A program made the translations under genes and the position numbers. From positions 434,001-498,000 of the forward strand of contig UCNE01000005.1 of NCBI GenBank assembly GCA_900473685.1: a DNA stretch of 64,000 bases, given 5' to 3'. Below, piece by piece: positions 38,310 to 49,071 of this stretch (the first letter of the stretch is position 1; the number at the start of each line of letters is the position of its first letter). A model generated the notes under the pieces. It made no database searches. It saw nothing but the letters and a program-made list of their open reading frames with translations, and was not told where the DNA came from. Source of the stretch: Hyphomicrobiales bacterium. Lineage in GTDB: Bacteria; Pseudomonadota; Alphaproteobacteria; Rhizobiales; Rhizobiaceae.

Positions 38310-40394
38310 CTAGTTGAGAAAAACCCGCACGCTCGCGGCACGGCCTGCCGCGTCGATAACGGTCAGCGTGGAATAACCTGCACCGTCGGGTATCCACTGA
38401 TTGACCCGGCGCCGTGATGTCTCCGGTAGGGGCTTGCCATTGGCAAGCCAGCGGAAAGGCGCCCTGCCCCCGTGCAGTTTGAGAACCAGCGGCATGGGCG
38501 TTCCGGCGGTATCGACGCCGAGTTCAACCCGTGCACCTTCTGGGGGATAGACGATCTGCGGCGCTGCCTCGCGGACAGCCGCCGAGACAAGACCGTTGGC
38601 GCTTAACGAAAACCGCCGCTGACTGATCGGCAATTCAGCCTGGGCAATGCGCACTGCACCGGCCGGAGCACGCGGCAGCGGCGTCATGGCGACGCCTGAT
38701 TTGGCAAAGCCCTCGAACAGGATCGGCGCTGCAGTTCCATAGCCGGTGAGGCCGGGGACTGCGCCATTGTCCGGCCTGCCCACCCAGACGCCGAGAACGT
38801 AGCGGCCATCGAAACCGACCGACCAGGCGTCGCGGTAGCCGTAGCTCGTTCCTGTCTTGTAAGCGATGCCGCGCTGGACGGCGCCGGCCGGTGGCAGCAC
38901 GCCGGACAGGATGTCGGCGATCTGCCAAGTCGCAACGGAATCGAGAAGCGGCTCGTTTTCGATGGTGCCCGGTTGTTCGCGGATGCCGTCGCCGAGCCGA
39001 ACCGGCTTGCCGCGATTGGCAAGGGAAGCGTAGAGCTGCACAAGATCCTTCAGATTGATCCCCAATCCACCAAGGCCGATGGCCAGACCGGGAGCCTCGT
39101 TCGGCGGCAGGATGGGCCGGACCTCGGCGCGCCGGAAGCGCACCATCAGCCGCGTCGGCCCGACGGAATCGAGCAGCCGCACGGCCGGAACGTTGAGAGA
39201 CAGTTGCAGCGCCTGACGGATGCTGACATCGCCCTGATAGGTCATGTCGAAATTGCGTGGCCGGTAGCCGAAGAAATCGGCTGGCCTATCCTCGATAATG
39301 GTTTCCTGGGAAACCAGTCCTTCCTCGAAGGCGAGGCCATAGATGAACGGCTTCAGCGTCGAGCCCGGCGAGCGCGAGATGCGCGTCATGTCGATCCAGC
39401 CGGAGCGGCTGGCGTCGAAGTAATCAGCCGAACCAAGTTCGCCGACGATGTCGCCGGTACGCGCATCCGCCATGACCATGGCGATCGAGACTTTCGGGCC
39501 AAGCCGGGCAGCGGCTTCCTTGGCGACTGTTTCCAAACCCTTCTGGATCGTCCGGCGCAGCGTCGTTTGGTGCTGAACGACCTTCGGTTCCTTGCGCAAT
39601 GCTGCCTCGGCAACATGGGCGGCAAAGGACGGCAGTTGCAGGCGCCGGCTCGGGACCGCAACAGATGCGGCGCGCTCCGCCTCCCCTTCACCGATCACTG
39701 CGGACACGGCCAAACGTTCCAGCACCCGCTGGCGCGCCAATTCCGCCGCTTTCAGGTATCGATCCGGCCGCCGTTTTTCGGGCAGCTGCGGAAGGGCAAC
39801 CAAGAGGGCCGCTTCGGAGACACTGAGACGTCGAGGCCCCTTGCCGAAATAGGCAAGACTGGCGGCGCGGATACCCTCGAGATTGCCGCCATAGGGCGCA
39901 TGGGTGAGATAGAGGTCGAGGATTTCGGCCTTGCTCAGGCGCCGCTCGATCTGAACAGCGCGGGCGAGCTGGCGGAATTTTGCTGCAAAGGAACGGCCTT
40001 CGCGTGGCTCGATCAATCGCGCTACCTGCATCGACAGCGTCGAGGCGCCCGAGACGATCCGCCCATGGGTGGCGAACTGCCAAGCGGCGCGCATCATGGC
40101 CCATGGGTCGACACCCTTGTGCTCCCAGAAACGCTGGTCTTCATAGGCGATCAGCATGCGGACGAATTGCGGATCGACGTCTTTCGCCGTCGTTTGCAGC
40201 CGCCAACGGCCTTCCGGCGAAGCAAAGGCACGTAACAGCTGTCCATCCGCATCGAGCACTTCGGCCGATACCGTGCGGGCTGCTTCAAGCGGCGGCGGGT
40301 AGGCGCGATCCGCCACGCCCAGGCCAAACATGATGGCGACGCACACAAGTGCGGAGCCCAGCAGTGCGGCGCAGGTTTTCCACAGGAGCGACAT
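38310..40394 (-). CDS. pbpC: Penicillin-binding protein 1C
   Basis: 694 residues. Bifunctional class A peptidoglycan synthase: an N-terminal membrane anchor, a GT51 transglycosylase domain with the catalytic Glu85 in EDQRFWEHKG, a transpeptidase domain with SxxK (STLK, Ser near 344), SLN (SLNVPA) and KTG (KTGTSYGYRD, near 511), and a C-terminal PBP1C domain. Its gene directly follows the alpha-2-macroglobulin gene (1-nt overlap), the conserved YfhM-PbpC pairing thought to repair the wall when the envelope is breached. Confidence 0.93.
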   Translation of the reverse strand: MSLLWKTCAALLGSALVCVAIMFGLGVADRAYPPPLEAARTVSAEVLDADGQLLRAFASPEGRWRLQTTAKDVDPQFVRMLIAYEDQRFWEHKGVDPWAMMRAAWQFATHGRIVSGASTLSMQVARLIEPREGRSFAAKFRQLARAVQIERRLSKAEILDLYLTHAPYGGNLEGIRAASLAYFGKGPRRLSVSEAALLVALPQLPEKRRPDRYLKAAELARQRVLERLAVSAVIGEGEAERAASVAVPSRRLQLPSFAAHVAEAALRKEPKVVQHQTTLRRTIQKGLETVAKEAAARLGPKVSIAMVMADARTGDIVGELGSADYFDASRSGWIDMTRISRSPGSTLKPFIYGLAFEEGLVSQETIIEDRPADFFGYRPRNFDMTYQGDVSIRQALQLSLNVPAVRLLDSVGPTRLMVRFRRAEVRPILPPNEAPGLAIGLGGLGINLKDLVQLYASLANRGKPVRLGDGIREQPGTIENEPLLDSVATWQIADILSGVLPPAGAVQRGIAYKTGTSYGYRDAWSVGFDGRYVLGVWVGRPDNGAVPGLTGYGTAAPILFEGFAKSGVAMTPLPRAPAGAVRIAQAELPISQRRFSLSANGLVSAAVREAAPQIVYPPEGARVELGVDTAGTPMPLVLKLHGGRAPFRWLANGKPLPETSRRRVNQWIPDGAGYSTLTVIDAAGRAASVRVFLN

Positions 40395-43300
40395 TATTCG
40401 ACCGCCTGAACCTCCATGCGCCCCATCGCGGAGCGCGCGGAGAATTGCGGCCGGTACATGTCTTCGATGCTGGCCGCCGGATGATCGTAGGTGCCGGGTG
40501 TGACGGCGCGAACGACATAGGCGACGGTGATCGTGCGATTGTCGCCGGCCGTGCGATCAAAGGCTGCGACGAAACGGTCGCTGCGGAACTCCGTATGAGC
40601 GGCCTCGACTTCGCCGATCCATTCGAAGTTCGACAGTTTGGCGCTATCGACCAGTGTCGGATTGTCGATCTCGAAACCGGCGGGCAACAGGTCGGTGATC
40701 AGCACGCGCGACGGCCAGGTGTTGCTTTCCGTGGCGTTGATGACGACGACATAACGTTCGTTCTGCCGGGCCTGCGTGACATTGGCCTCCTCGCCGTCAA
40801 GCGTGTAATAGGTGCGTTCGATGGTAAAGCCGTTGCCGCCTGCAGGCAGGGGGAACGCGGGCGCGGCGACCGTTGTCACGACGGCAGCGACTGGCTCGCT
40901 CGACCGGTTGGTGATTGTCACCGGCTGATCGAGGACTTCGTCACCGGTCAGCCGTGCGGCATAACCACCGGTGCGCGGCGTGCCGTTGATGTCGAGATTG
41001 AGGTCGCTGTCGCCACCCTGAATGGCGCGGGCCGCCATCAGTGTCCACATCTGCTCCTGCGTGCTCGTATAGGATTTCTGCTCCCATTCGCCGGCAACGA
41101 TCTTGGCGAGTTGCGGGATAATCGTCGGCACGGGTCGCGCTTCCGCGGCCAATGTCAGGACGGCGGCGTCGTCACGCAGAGCCGAGCCGTAATCAGAGCG
41201 ATCAAGGCTGGCATTGCTTGCCGTCACCGACATCTGCAGCGCATCTTCAAAAATGCTCTGCGAGCGCTGCGCGTCGCCATAAAGGGCGAGAGCAGCGGCG
41301 AGGTGCCCCTTCGACAGCGGGGTCGGGAATTCGGTGAGCTTGGTGTCGGCGTAATACCGCAGATCGCTGATCGCAGCCTTGCGGTTACGGGCAAGCACAT
41401 AAAGGGAATAGGCAATCTCGTTGCCCTGGCTCTTCATGTCGACATCGTAGCTCATCGCGTTCTGCAGGTTGTCGAGTGCCTGCACCATGGCCTGATCCGG
41501 CACCTGGTATTTCTGTTCACGCGCCCGCGTCAGGAAGTCGGTGACATAGGCATCGAGCCAGAGATCGCCGGAACCGGGGCCCCATAGACCGAAGCTGCCG
41601 GTCGAGGATTGGTAGGACAGCACCCGATAGATCGCTTCCTGGACGCGCTTCTGGACATCGCCATCCTCCGGCAGGCCGGATTGTTTGGCGAGTTCGCTCA
41701 GATAGAGCAAAGGCAGCGCCCGGCTGGTCGTCTGCTCGGCGCAGCCATAGGGGTAGCGGTCGAGCGATGTCAGCAGGGCTGGAATATCGAAGGCAGCGGA
41801 CCGGGTGACGCTGATGCTGACGGCCGATCCCTGCAGCATGCTTTCGGCTAACAGATCGCCGTCGACCTTGAGGCTGGCGTTCGGCTCTATTGTCAGCGGA
41901 TGCCGGGTCGTCAACGGCAGGGCGGCAGGCCGCACCGGAACGGAAACCGATTGTTGCAGCGACAGGCCGTCGGCGCTGGTCAGTTCGATCGAGATCGCAC
42001 CATCGCCCGGATGAACACCGGAAAGCGGCAATGTCAGGTCGAACTTGCTGCCAGGCTTGACGCTGAATGTCTGCTGCGCTTGCGCAGCATCGATCACAAC
42101 GGAGGAACTGCTTGTCACATTGAGTTTCAGGTCGCCGGCAGGGCCGTCGGTATTGGCGATGTCGAGCCGAAGCTCCGCCTTGTCGCCGGGGGCCAGGAAT
42201 TGCGGCATGCTCGCCGTGACCACGACGGGATCGCGGATGACGACATCGGTCGAAGCGTGGCCGACGCCGGCCTTCGACCAGGCGACGGCCATGACACGAG
42301 CCGCGCCGTTGAACTGCGGGATATCGAAGCTGATGATTGCCTTGCCGTCAGCATCGAGCTGGACGGGGCCGGAGAAGAACGCCACCAGTTTCTCGGTTGG
42401 CGGTTTGCCCTGTAGCGCCATCTGGCCGCCGTCGCCGCCGGTGCGCAGGCGTCCGGTCGCTCCGAGCGAGCCATCGATCAGCCGTCCATAGAGGTCGCGG
42501 ATTTCAAGGCCGAGCTGGCGCTGGCCGAAATACCATCCGGCCGGATCCGGCGCCTCGTAGCGGGTCAGGTTGAGAATGCCGACATCGACGGCGGCAACCG
42601 TAACATAGGCGTCGTCACCTACCCCTGCTCCGGTGACCTCGACCGGGATATTCAATGTCTGCCGCGGCAGCGTCTTTTCCGGCAGATCGAGTTTGACCGA
42701 CAGCTTGCGCTCGGCCGGATCGACGGCGAGCCACTTGATGCCGATGGAGCGCATCGGCATGCGGCTTTCCTGCGCATCGCCCGGACGGTAAAGCGTTGCG
42801 GTGACATAGGCGCCGGCACCGAAATCCTCGGTAATCGGAATATCGACTTCGCCGCCCTCGGCGGGAATGGTTGCGGTTTGCGTGGCGATCAGCTTTTCCG
42901 AACCAATGGTGACTAGAACTTCGCCGGCAAAGCGCGGCGAGACGCGCAGCTTGGCGGTTTCGCCGATGGCGTAGTTTTGCTTGTCGAGCGCGATTTCCAG
43001 GCCATCCGGCGTTTCTGTCGAGCTGGCGGTGACGTACCAGCCGGAATCGAACTCGACGCTCGATGTCGGGCCATCGATATCGGCTGTCTCGACTTCGAGC
43101 CGGTAGCGCCCCCATCCCGCCGAGACGGCAATCTCGCCGCCATCCGTGGTGACATCAAGCTTGCCGGTCGAAACCTGCTTGGTCGAGGTGACGGGTTCAT
43201 ATTTCCAGGCGGTGCCATCGCGGTACCATTGATAGTCCTGCTCAACGCGCAACAGCTTCCACGAAAGCCCGGTCTTTGCCTGTTTCGCGCCGCTCTGGTC

Positions 43301-45844
43301 GATGGCGATGATGTGGAATTTGCCGACGGCGTTTTCCGCGAGATCGCCGGAGAATTCCGGCTTGATGCCGATCATCGCGCCGGCCGGTTTGACCGGCAGT
43401 GTCAGGGACCGCTCGACCGCCCGGCCACCGGCTTCCTGAACGCGAACAGTGATGTTGGCGTTGAGCAGTTGCGTCGTTGAGGGAACGTCCGTCAAACTGA
43501 CGTCGAAGGTCGCTTTGCCATCTTCGTCCAACGGCTCCAGCCCTTCGAGCGTCGTGCGGCTGTCTTCAGTTGCTTCCTCATCGGCAAGGCCGAAGAAGTA
43601 TCCCCTGAAATCGGCGCTTTCGCGGGTCGGCTTCAGGCCGACTTCACCCTCGAGTTCCAGTCCGGCGGCCGGTGCGCCATAGAGGAAGCGGCCGTCGATG
43701 GTGATTGGCGCCGGGGTGTCGATCTCGATCTGCTTGACGGTGCTTGCCATGTCGAACTCGACCCGGTCGGGGACGAAGTCATCGACCTGGAATTGCTTCT
43801 CGCTGATCGCCGTACCCTTCGGGTCGGTGAAGATCTGCACGGTCCACGTGCCACGCATCGCATTCGGCTGCAGGGGGAGATCCAGCGCATAACCGCCCGC
43901 CAGTCCGCCATCGCTGACGACGCGGCGATCCTCGACGCCATCCGGACGCATGAAGATGAAGGTCAGCGGCAGCTTTTCGATCGCCACCGAGGCGCTGTCG
44001 CGGGCGAGCGCCGAGACATGCACGGTTTCACCGGCGCGGTAGATGCCGCGTTCGGTCCAGGTCAGCACATCGATGGCGCCGGGAGCGGCACGTCCAGTGA
44101 CGCCGCGATCCGACAGATCAAATCCGGCCCGGGTAAAGTCGAGGAAAACGAAATCGTCGTCGCCGCTCTTTGCGGTGATAACGGTCGGTGTCATGGCAGC
44201 GGTGCCGCGCAGCAGGCCGGCGTCAAAGGTCGCGCGGCCATCGGCGTCGGTTGTCGCGGTGCCGAGGATTTCATTGTTCTTGGCAAGCAGCGTCAGTTCG
44301 ATGCCGGCAATCTGCTTTGCCGATGCCAGCGACCGGGCAAACACCGAAAGTCCGTCGGTGCCGGAATAGGTGGACAGGCCGATGTCCGAAATGACGAACC
44401 ATTGTGTCGCTTGGCTGTCCCATTCGTTGGAAGCGCCCGTCGCCGAGACGGCCGTCAGGACATAAACCCCGGGCTTGCGCTGCGGCAGCGCTTCATCGAC
44501 CGGGAAACTGGTGACGACTTCCTTGTTGAGATCGGTGGCGATATCGATCGCCCCCTGCCAAACCATTTCGCCGTTTTCATCCTGAATGCGCTGGGCGCTG
44601 TAACCATCGAGCTGGGTCAGGAATTGCGAGGCGGTCAGCAGCGAGGCGATGTTGCGGTCGCCGATGCGGTAAAGCTTCAGGTTGGCGCTGGCAGTGTTGA
44701 CCGAAACGATCGGAATGCCACGGCGGGCGGTTCCCGGCAGCACGAAGCTGTCGCCGGTAAAGCGGACCATTGCGGTGCGGTCGGGAATATAAACGTCGAG
44801 ATTGACGTTGGCTTCCAGTGGCTCATCGACGGAAGACGGCAGGCCGGAGCGGAAGGCAACCTTGTATCGCTGGCCGTGGCTCAAGCCCTCGACGCAGATT
44901 TCGCTGCCCTTGGCTTCGACTGCCTTGGGCGTTGCACCGTCCAAGAGGACGAAAGGCGTGTAATCGACTCCCGCCTTGACCAGCGGTTCCGAAAACTGGA
45001 CGCAGACCCGTGGCGTGGCACTGTCGGAATCGATCGTGTGTTCAGTGACGCGGAAACCCTGGCGGGTGCGCAGGTCCGTATAGTCAGCACGCACGGACTT
45101 GGCTTCGATCAGTTCGAGGCTGGCCTTGTAGGCACTGAGCGCGGCCCGGAAATTCTCGGCGTTTTTCAGTGCGGTGGCGAGAACGGCCAGTGCCTCTGCC
45201 CGCGCTTGCGTGGTGCGCGACAGTTGATAGGCGTTAAGAGCTGCAAGCGATGCCTGCGTGGCGAAATCGGAATTGCCGAAAACGCGGTTGGCCGCCCGCG
45301 CGGCTTCGATCCACAGCGCGCCATCGTCAGGCGTAATGGACAGCGCGCCCTGAAAGGCCTTCAGCGCGGGGGCGACGTTACCGGCTGCGAGTTCGCGGTA
45401 AGCTTCCGTTTTCCGGCCATTCAAGCCGAGGGCATCCTGGTCCGCCAGCACCGAGAGATTTTCCTTAGTGGCGCGGGCGTCGGTCAGAAGCTGTTCCGTG
45501 ACGAATGGCAGGGCCGGCGGCGCGCCGATATCCGGTTCGGCGGCAGTGGCATCGACGACCTTGCCGGCGACGGCGCCGGCAAACGTGTTCAGTGTGTTAT
45601 AGTCGGATTTGAGAAAACACCATTTCACCTTGGGATTATAGGTGAAGGCGCGGCAGGAAGAGTCCGCGACGCAGACCTTCTCGCAATCGGCAAGCGAGAC
45701 GTTCTGTTCCGTGCGCAGGTCGAAGCCGAAATAATCGCCGTCCTGTGTGGTGACGATATGCCTGCCCGTTTCCGCCGCCTGAGCCAGGGGTGAAAACGCA
45801 AGAACGCTGAGAGCAATCGCTGAAAACCGGATAAACGCGCGCAT
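40394..45844 (-). CDS. Bacterial alpha-2-macroglobulin with N-terminal PAN domain
   Basis: 1816 residues. Periplasmic protease trap. A signal peptide (about 1-23, ending AQA) is followed by a small Cys-rich PAN/apple-like domain (about 30-90, CEKVCVADSSCRAFTYN), several MG-type beta domains, and the thioester site GCAEQ near residue 1368, which covalently links attacking proteases. I chose the ATG at 45844 over the TTG two codons upstream; GGGGAGGA precedes it by 11 nt. pbpC follows directly (TAATG overlap), the E. coli YfhM-PbpC arrangement. No lipobox was seen, unlike YfhM. Confidence 0.92.
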   Translation of the reverse strand: MRAFIRFSAIALSVLAFSPLAQAAETGRHIVTTQDGDYFGFDLRTEQNVSLADCEKVCVADSSCRAFTYNPKVKWCFLKSDYNTLNTFAGAVAGKVVDATAAEPDIGAPPALPFVTEQLLTDARATKENLSVLADQDALGLNGRKTEAYRELAAGNVAPALKAFQGALSITPDDGALWIEAARAANRVFGNSDFATQASLAALNAYQLSRTTQARAEALAVLATALKNAENFRAALSAYKASLELIEAKSVRADYTDLRTRQGFRVTEHTIDSDSATPRVCVQFSEPLVKAGVDYTPFVLLDGATPKAVEAKGSEICVEGLSHGQRYKVAFRSGLPSSVDEPLEANVNLDVYIPDRTAMVRFTGDSFVLPGTARRGIPIVSVNTASANLKLYRIGDRNIASLLTASQFLTQLDGYSAQRIQDENGEMVWQGAIDIATDLNKEVVTSFPVDEALPQRKPGVYVLTAVSATGASNEWDSQATQWFVISDIGLSTYSGTDGLSVFARSLASAKQIAGIELTLLAKNNEILGTATTDADGRATFDAGLLRGTAAMTPTVITAKSGDDDFVFLDFTRAGFDLSDRGVTGRAAPGAIDVLTWTERGIYRAGETVHVSALARDSASVAIEKLPLTFIFMRPDGVEDRRVVSDGGLAGGYALDLPLQPNAMRGTWTVQIFTDPKGTAISEKQFQVDDFVPDRVEFDMASTVKQIEIDTPAPITIDGRFLYGAPAAGLELEGEVGLKPTRESADFRGYFFGLADEEATEDSRTTLEGLEPLDEDGKATFDVSLTDVPSTTQLLNANITVRVQEAGGRAVERSLTLPVKPAGAMIGIKPEFSGDLAENAVGKFHIIAIDQSGAKQAKTGLSWKLLRVEQDYQWYRDGTAWKYEPVTSTKQVSTGKLDVTTDGGEIAVSAGWGRYRLEVETADIDGPTSSVEFDSGWYVTASSTETPDGLEIALDKQNYAIGETAKLRVSPRFAGEVLVTIGSEKLIATQTATIPAEGGEVDIPITEDFGAGAYVTATLYRPGDAQESRMPMRSIGIKWLAVDPAERKLSVKLDLPEKTLPRQTLNIPVEVTGAGVGDDAYVTVAAVDVGILNLTRYEAPDPAGWYFGQRQLGLEIRDLYGRLIDGSLGATGRLRTGGDGGQMALQGKPPTEKLVAFFSGPVQLDADGKAIISFDIPQFNGAARVMAVAWSKAGVGHASTDVVIRDPVVVTASMPQFLAPGDKAELRLDIANTDGPAGDLKLNVTSSSSVVIDAAQAQQTFSVKPGSKFDLTLPLSGVHPGDGAISIELTSADGLSLQQSVSVPVRPAALPLTTRHPLTIEPNASLKVDGDLLAESMLQGSAVSISVTRSAAFDIPALLTSLDRYPYGCAEQTTSRALPLLYLSELAKQSGLPEDGDVQKRVQEAIYRVLSYQSSTGSFGLWGPGSGDLWLDAYVTDFLTRAREQKYQVPDQAMVQALDNLQNAMSYDVDMKSQGNEIAYSLYVLARNRKAAISDLRYYADTKLTEFPTPLSKGHLAAALALYGDAQRSQSIFEDALQMSVTASNASLDRSDYGSALRDDAAVLTLAAEARPVPTIIPQLAKIVAGEWEQKSYTSTQEQMWTLMAARAIQGGDSDLNLDINGTPRTGGYAARLTGDEVLDQPVTITNRSSEPVAAVVTTVAAPAFPLPAGGNGFTIERTYYTLDGEEANVTQARQNERYVVVINATESNTWPSRVLITDLLPAGFEIDNPTLVDSAKLSNFEWIGEVEAAHTEFRSDRFVAAFDRTAGDNRTITVAYVVRAVTPGTYDHPAASIEDMYRPQFSARSAMGRMEVQAVE

Positions 45845-46021
45845 AGACAAAAGTCCTCCCCAACGCTGCCGTTTTGACCGGTTTACTCTTTAGGCTCGCC
45901 TTGAGCTTGTCAACCGGACACGGACAGCGGCTGTTCCATAGCCACTGCCCTGGTTAACGGTTGAACGTTACGATTTAATCGCGGCGTCACGAATAAAAAT
46001 GCCAATCCGGGCTTTGTCTTA

Positions 46022-47191
46022 TCAGGACTGCGACACCTTGAGCGGTGGACGGTGGTCGCCGGCGATCGTCTCACCGAAGGGACCGGTATTGGCGCTGGCC
46101 TTGTGGGTCTTGACCGGATGATTGAGCGGCAGGTTGGGAAGCACGAGTTCGCCGAACCGGTAGGCCTCTTCCAGATGCGGATAACCGGAGAAGATGAAGG
46201 TATCGATTCCGATCTGGCGGTATTCGTCGATCCGTGCCTTGACCTGATCGGGATCGCCGACCAGCGCGGTCCCTGCCCCGCCGCGCACGAGGCCGACACC
46301 GGCCCACAGGTTCGGGGCAATCTCCAGCTTGTCCTTGCGGCCGCCATGCAGCTTGCTCATCCGGCTCTGGCCGACGGAATCCATCCGCTCGAAAACCTTC
46401 TGGGCTGCGGCGATCGTATCGTCATCGACATATTTGATCAGCTCGTCGGCCGCGGTCCAGGCTTCCTTGGCCGTCTCGCGGACGATGACATGAAGGCGAA
46501 TACCGAAGGTTACCTCCCTGCCCTCTGCAGCGGCTAGCGCCCGCACTTCCGCCACCTTCTTCTCGACATCCTCGGGTGGCTCGCCCCAGGTCAGGTATTT
46601 GTCGATCGTGCGGGCCGCAACCTGTTGGCCGACCCCGGATGAGCCGCCGAAATAGAGCGGCGGATGCGGCTCCTGGACGGGCTTGAACAGAAGTTTGGCA
46701 TCCTCGATGTCGAAATGCTTGGTCTTTGTGGTGACATCCTCGCCGCGCAGTACGGCCTTGTAGATGTTGATGAACTCTTCGGTGACCTCGTAGCGTTCCT
46801 CATGCGAATAGTGGATGCCGTCGCCCTTGTTTTCGATCGGGTCGCCACCGGTGACGACGTTGATCAAGAGGCGGCCATTGGAGATCCGGTCAAGTGTTGC
46901 GGTCATGCGCGCGGCCAGCGTCGGGCTGAGCAGGCCCGGGCGCACCGCAACGAGATATCGCAGCTTTTCCGTCAGCGGCGCCAAAGCCGAGGCGACGATC
47001 CAGCTATCCTCGCAGCTGCGGCCGGTCGGGATCAGCACACCGAAATAGCCGAGTGTGTCGGCCGCCTGTGCGACCTGTTTCAGATAGTTGAGATCGACAT
47101 TGCGGCCGCCGATGGACGTGCCGAGATAGCGGCTGTCGCCATGGGTCGGCAGAAACCAGAGAACGTCGATCTTTTCCGGAACAGGGCTCAT
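46022..47191 (-). CDS. ssuD: FMNH2-dependent alkanesulfonate monooxygenase
   Basis: 389 residues. Bacterial-luciferase-like TIM barrel that cleaves C-S bonds of alkanesulfonates with FMNH2 and O2, releasing sulfite and aldehyde. The N-terminal [28 protein letters not shown] and C-terminal [14 protein letters not shown] are typical SsuD stretches. The start at ATG 47191 was taken; the upstream extension is not homologous. There is no ssuE or ssuABC beside it, so the reductase and transporter must be elsewhere. Confidence 0.9.
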   Translation of the reverse strand: MSPVPEKIDVLWFLPTHGDSRYLGTSIGGRNVDLNYLKQVAQAADTLGYFGVLIPTGRSCEDSWIVASALAPLTEKLRYLVAVRPGLLSPTLAARMTATLDRISNGRLLINVVTGGDPIENKGDGIHYSHEERYEVTEEFINIYKAVLRGEDVTTKTKHFDIEDAKLLFKPVQEPHPPLYFGGSSGVGQQVAARTIDKYLTWGEPPEDVEKKVAEVRALAAAEGREVTFGIRLHVIVRETAKEAWTAADELIKYVDDDTIAAAQKVFERMDSVGQSRMSKLHGGRKDKLEIAPNLWAGVGLVRGGAGTALVGDPDQVKARIDEYRQIGIDTFIFSGYPHLEEAYRFGELVLPNLPLNHPVKTHKASANTGPFGETIAGDHRPPLKVSQS

Positions 47192-47435
47192 ATGAAATTG
47201 TCTCCAGCGTATGCGGAATGGGTCTTCCCCTAGTTTTTCCGGGAACGCCGGCGATCGCAAAATTATAATATCTATAAATTTTATCGTGTATGGAAAATCC
47301 GTTCGCGTTTGCAGCCTTCTTGAGGCGTTACGCCCCGCGATAGGGCTGCTTGCAGCTCAAGGGCGGAAAAAGGATGAAGCGCAGCTACGGCCGCCAACGC
47401 AATTCGACGGGATGACGGAGCAATTACCGGGCCTA

Positions 47436-48833
47436 TCAGCTCGCCTGCAATTGTGGCAGTGACCGTGCGCCGATCAGGGTTGCTGCGGCATAGGTCTGGG
47501 TGACGATCTCCGGAACCAGATCGATATCAGGAAGTGAGCCGAGACCGAGGGGACCGACGGCGAAAAGGCCCGCCGGTCGGCCCTTCGGCGTTACGAGTTC
47601 TCCCGCAGGATTGACGGCGAGGCCGAGGTCGAGCTCGTCTGTCGCTGCAAGGCCCGCCTCCAGGAGGTCGGTGACAACAGGATCCTTGAGGTCTGGAGAC
47701 AGGCAACGGCAGTCAATAACCTCATCGGCGGCGAAATAGGTTTCAGCCGACTGGCCGGCCCAGCGGACCAGAAGGCCATCCGCAGTGCGTTTCAGGGTAG
47801 TTCCGCGCCTCAATTCGGTCAGGCCGTTGGCGAATTCACGTTCCAGCCTGGCATGCACATCGGCCGGAAGCCGGTTGCGATGACTGTCGTAGATGGCGCG
47901 CAGATGCCGGTTGAATTGCCGCTTCTCGCTGGGTGGCAGCGATGCCCAAAGCGTGCGGGCGCGTTTGCGCAAGCCGTTCATGGCTGCCTGCCAGCTCCAG
48001 CCGTTTTCTTCGGCCTCAGCGCAGGCCTCGCGCACAAAACGCACGATGTTGCGCAGTTGCGAGGGCATGGGCTGGGTCGGGAACACTGCATCGGCCGGCA
48101 TCCGGGTGTGCGGTTGCGGCAGGAACCCGCGGCGCGACAGGATGGTGATGTGACCGGTAAAGCCGCCGTCACGCAATTGCAGAACCTGATCGACGGCACG
48201 CAGGCCATTGCCCATGACGACCACGTGCCGGCTCGGCGCTGGGCGTTCAGCCAGGAGGGCGTCCATATCCTGTTCAGTCGTTTCCAGCGGCGGCTTCAAA
48301 CCATAGCCGGTTGCCAGGACAACGGTGCCATAGGTTGCCTCGCCGCCATCGGCGAGGCTGAGCGTGAACAGGCCGTCGTCGTTGCGGCGAATATGGGTGA
48401 TGCCCTCGTTGGACATCTGCACGGTGACATCCGTCCTTTGCGCCAGCGCTTCGGAGAACCGCTGATAGACGTAGTCGCTGAACGTCGCCTTCGGTACGAA
48501 TATCTGACCGAAGCCTGGGATCGCCGCTGACACGGCTTCGCGGAACGGCGCATTCGCTTGTAGCCAGCGAGTGAAATCCTTCGGCTCGCCGGTCGAAACG
48601 GAAAGATCACGAGCGCGGCTGTTCAGAATTTCGGTGGATCGCGCGGTCGCCAGCGCCTGTCCGCCGCTGATGACCGGACGAGGATCGAACATCCGTAGCC
48701 GGAACGGCTGGTTGACCGTCTTCAACAGGGCGATGGCCATCATCAGGCCGGAAAAGCCGCGGCCGACGATGGCGATTTGCAGTGGTTGATCGCTTCGCAG
48801 ACTGAAGGACGACGAAAGGCCATGAACCGTCAT
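47436..48833 (-). CDS. FAD/NAD(P)-binding protein (NAD_binding_9/HydG-like)
   Basis: 465 residues. N-terminal FAD motif VGRGFSGLMMAIAL (about 20-35), a second VVMGNGLRAVDQVLQL nucleotide-binding motif, and a conserved ending VGPLGLGSLPDID. This belongs to the uncharacterised bacterial flavoprotein group with a 'FAD-NAD(P)-binding' annotation, distantly like ornithine hydroxylases. Substrate unknown. Start at ATG 48833 behind the strong site GGGGAGGAA. Lies 244 nt upstream of ssuD in the same direction, which could mean a shared role in sulfur scavenging; that is only a guess. Confidence 0.7.
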   Translation of the reverse strand: MTVHGLSSSFSLRSDQPLQIAIVGRGFSGLMMAIALLKTVNQPFRLRMFDPRPVISGGQALATARSTEILNSRARDLSVSTGEPKDFTRWLQANAPFREAVSAAIPGFGQIFVPKATFSDYVYQRFSEALAQRTDVTVQMSNEGITHIRRNDDGLFTLSLADGGEATYGTVVLATGYGLKPPLETTEQDMDALLAERPAPSRHVVVMGNGLRAVDQVLQLRDGGFTGHITILSRRGFLPQPHTRMPADAVFPTQPMPSQLRNIVRFVREACAEAEENGWSWQAAMNGLRKRARTLWASLPPSEKRQFNRHLRAIYDSHRNRLPADVHARLEREFANGLTELRRGTTLKRTADGLLVRWAGQSAETYFAADEVIDCRCLSPDLKDPVVTDLLEAGLAATDELDLGLAVNPAGELVTPKGRPAGLFAVGPLGLGSLPDIDLVPEIVTQTYAAATLIGARSLPQLQAS

Positions 48834-49071
48834 ATCACTTCCTCCCCGCATCATGCGGCTGGATGGTTGAACCTCGGCACCCCTACTCAAACGCCAGTTC
48901 ATCAATATGCGGCATACTCTATGTAATTTGTCATTTTAAACACGGAGAAGCCGCCCTATCAAGCCGTTTTCACAACCTGTTAAAACGCGATACGTTTCCG
49001 TTACTTAACCTTCGGACGTGTGAAACTTCCTCCTTCCGGCAGCACCGGAGGCAGCTTCACAAGGAAAAAAG

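Noticed and set aside
43793..45793. 666-codon plus-strand frame over the alpha-2-macroglobulin
   Set aside because: Shadow frame with Arg/Gly/Asp bias; the opposite strand encodes a signal peptide, PAN-like and MG domains and a thioester motif.
45912..45937. EcfG-like promoter upstream of the alpha-2-macroglobulin gene
   Set aside because: GGAAC with GGTT after 17 nt is only a partial match, and such matches are frequent by chance.
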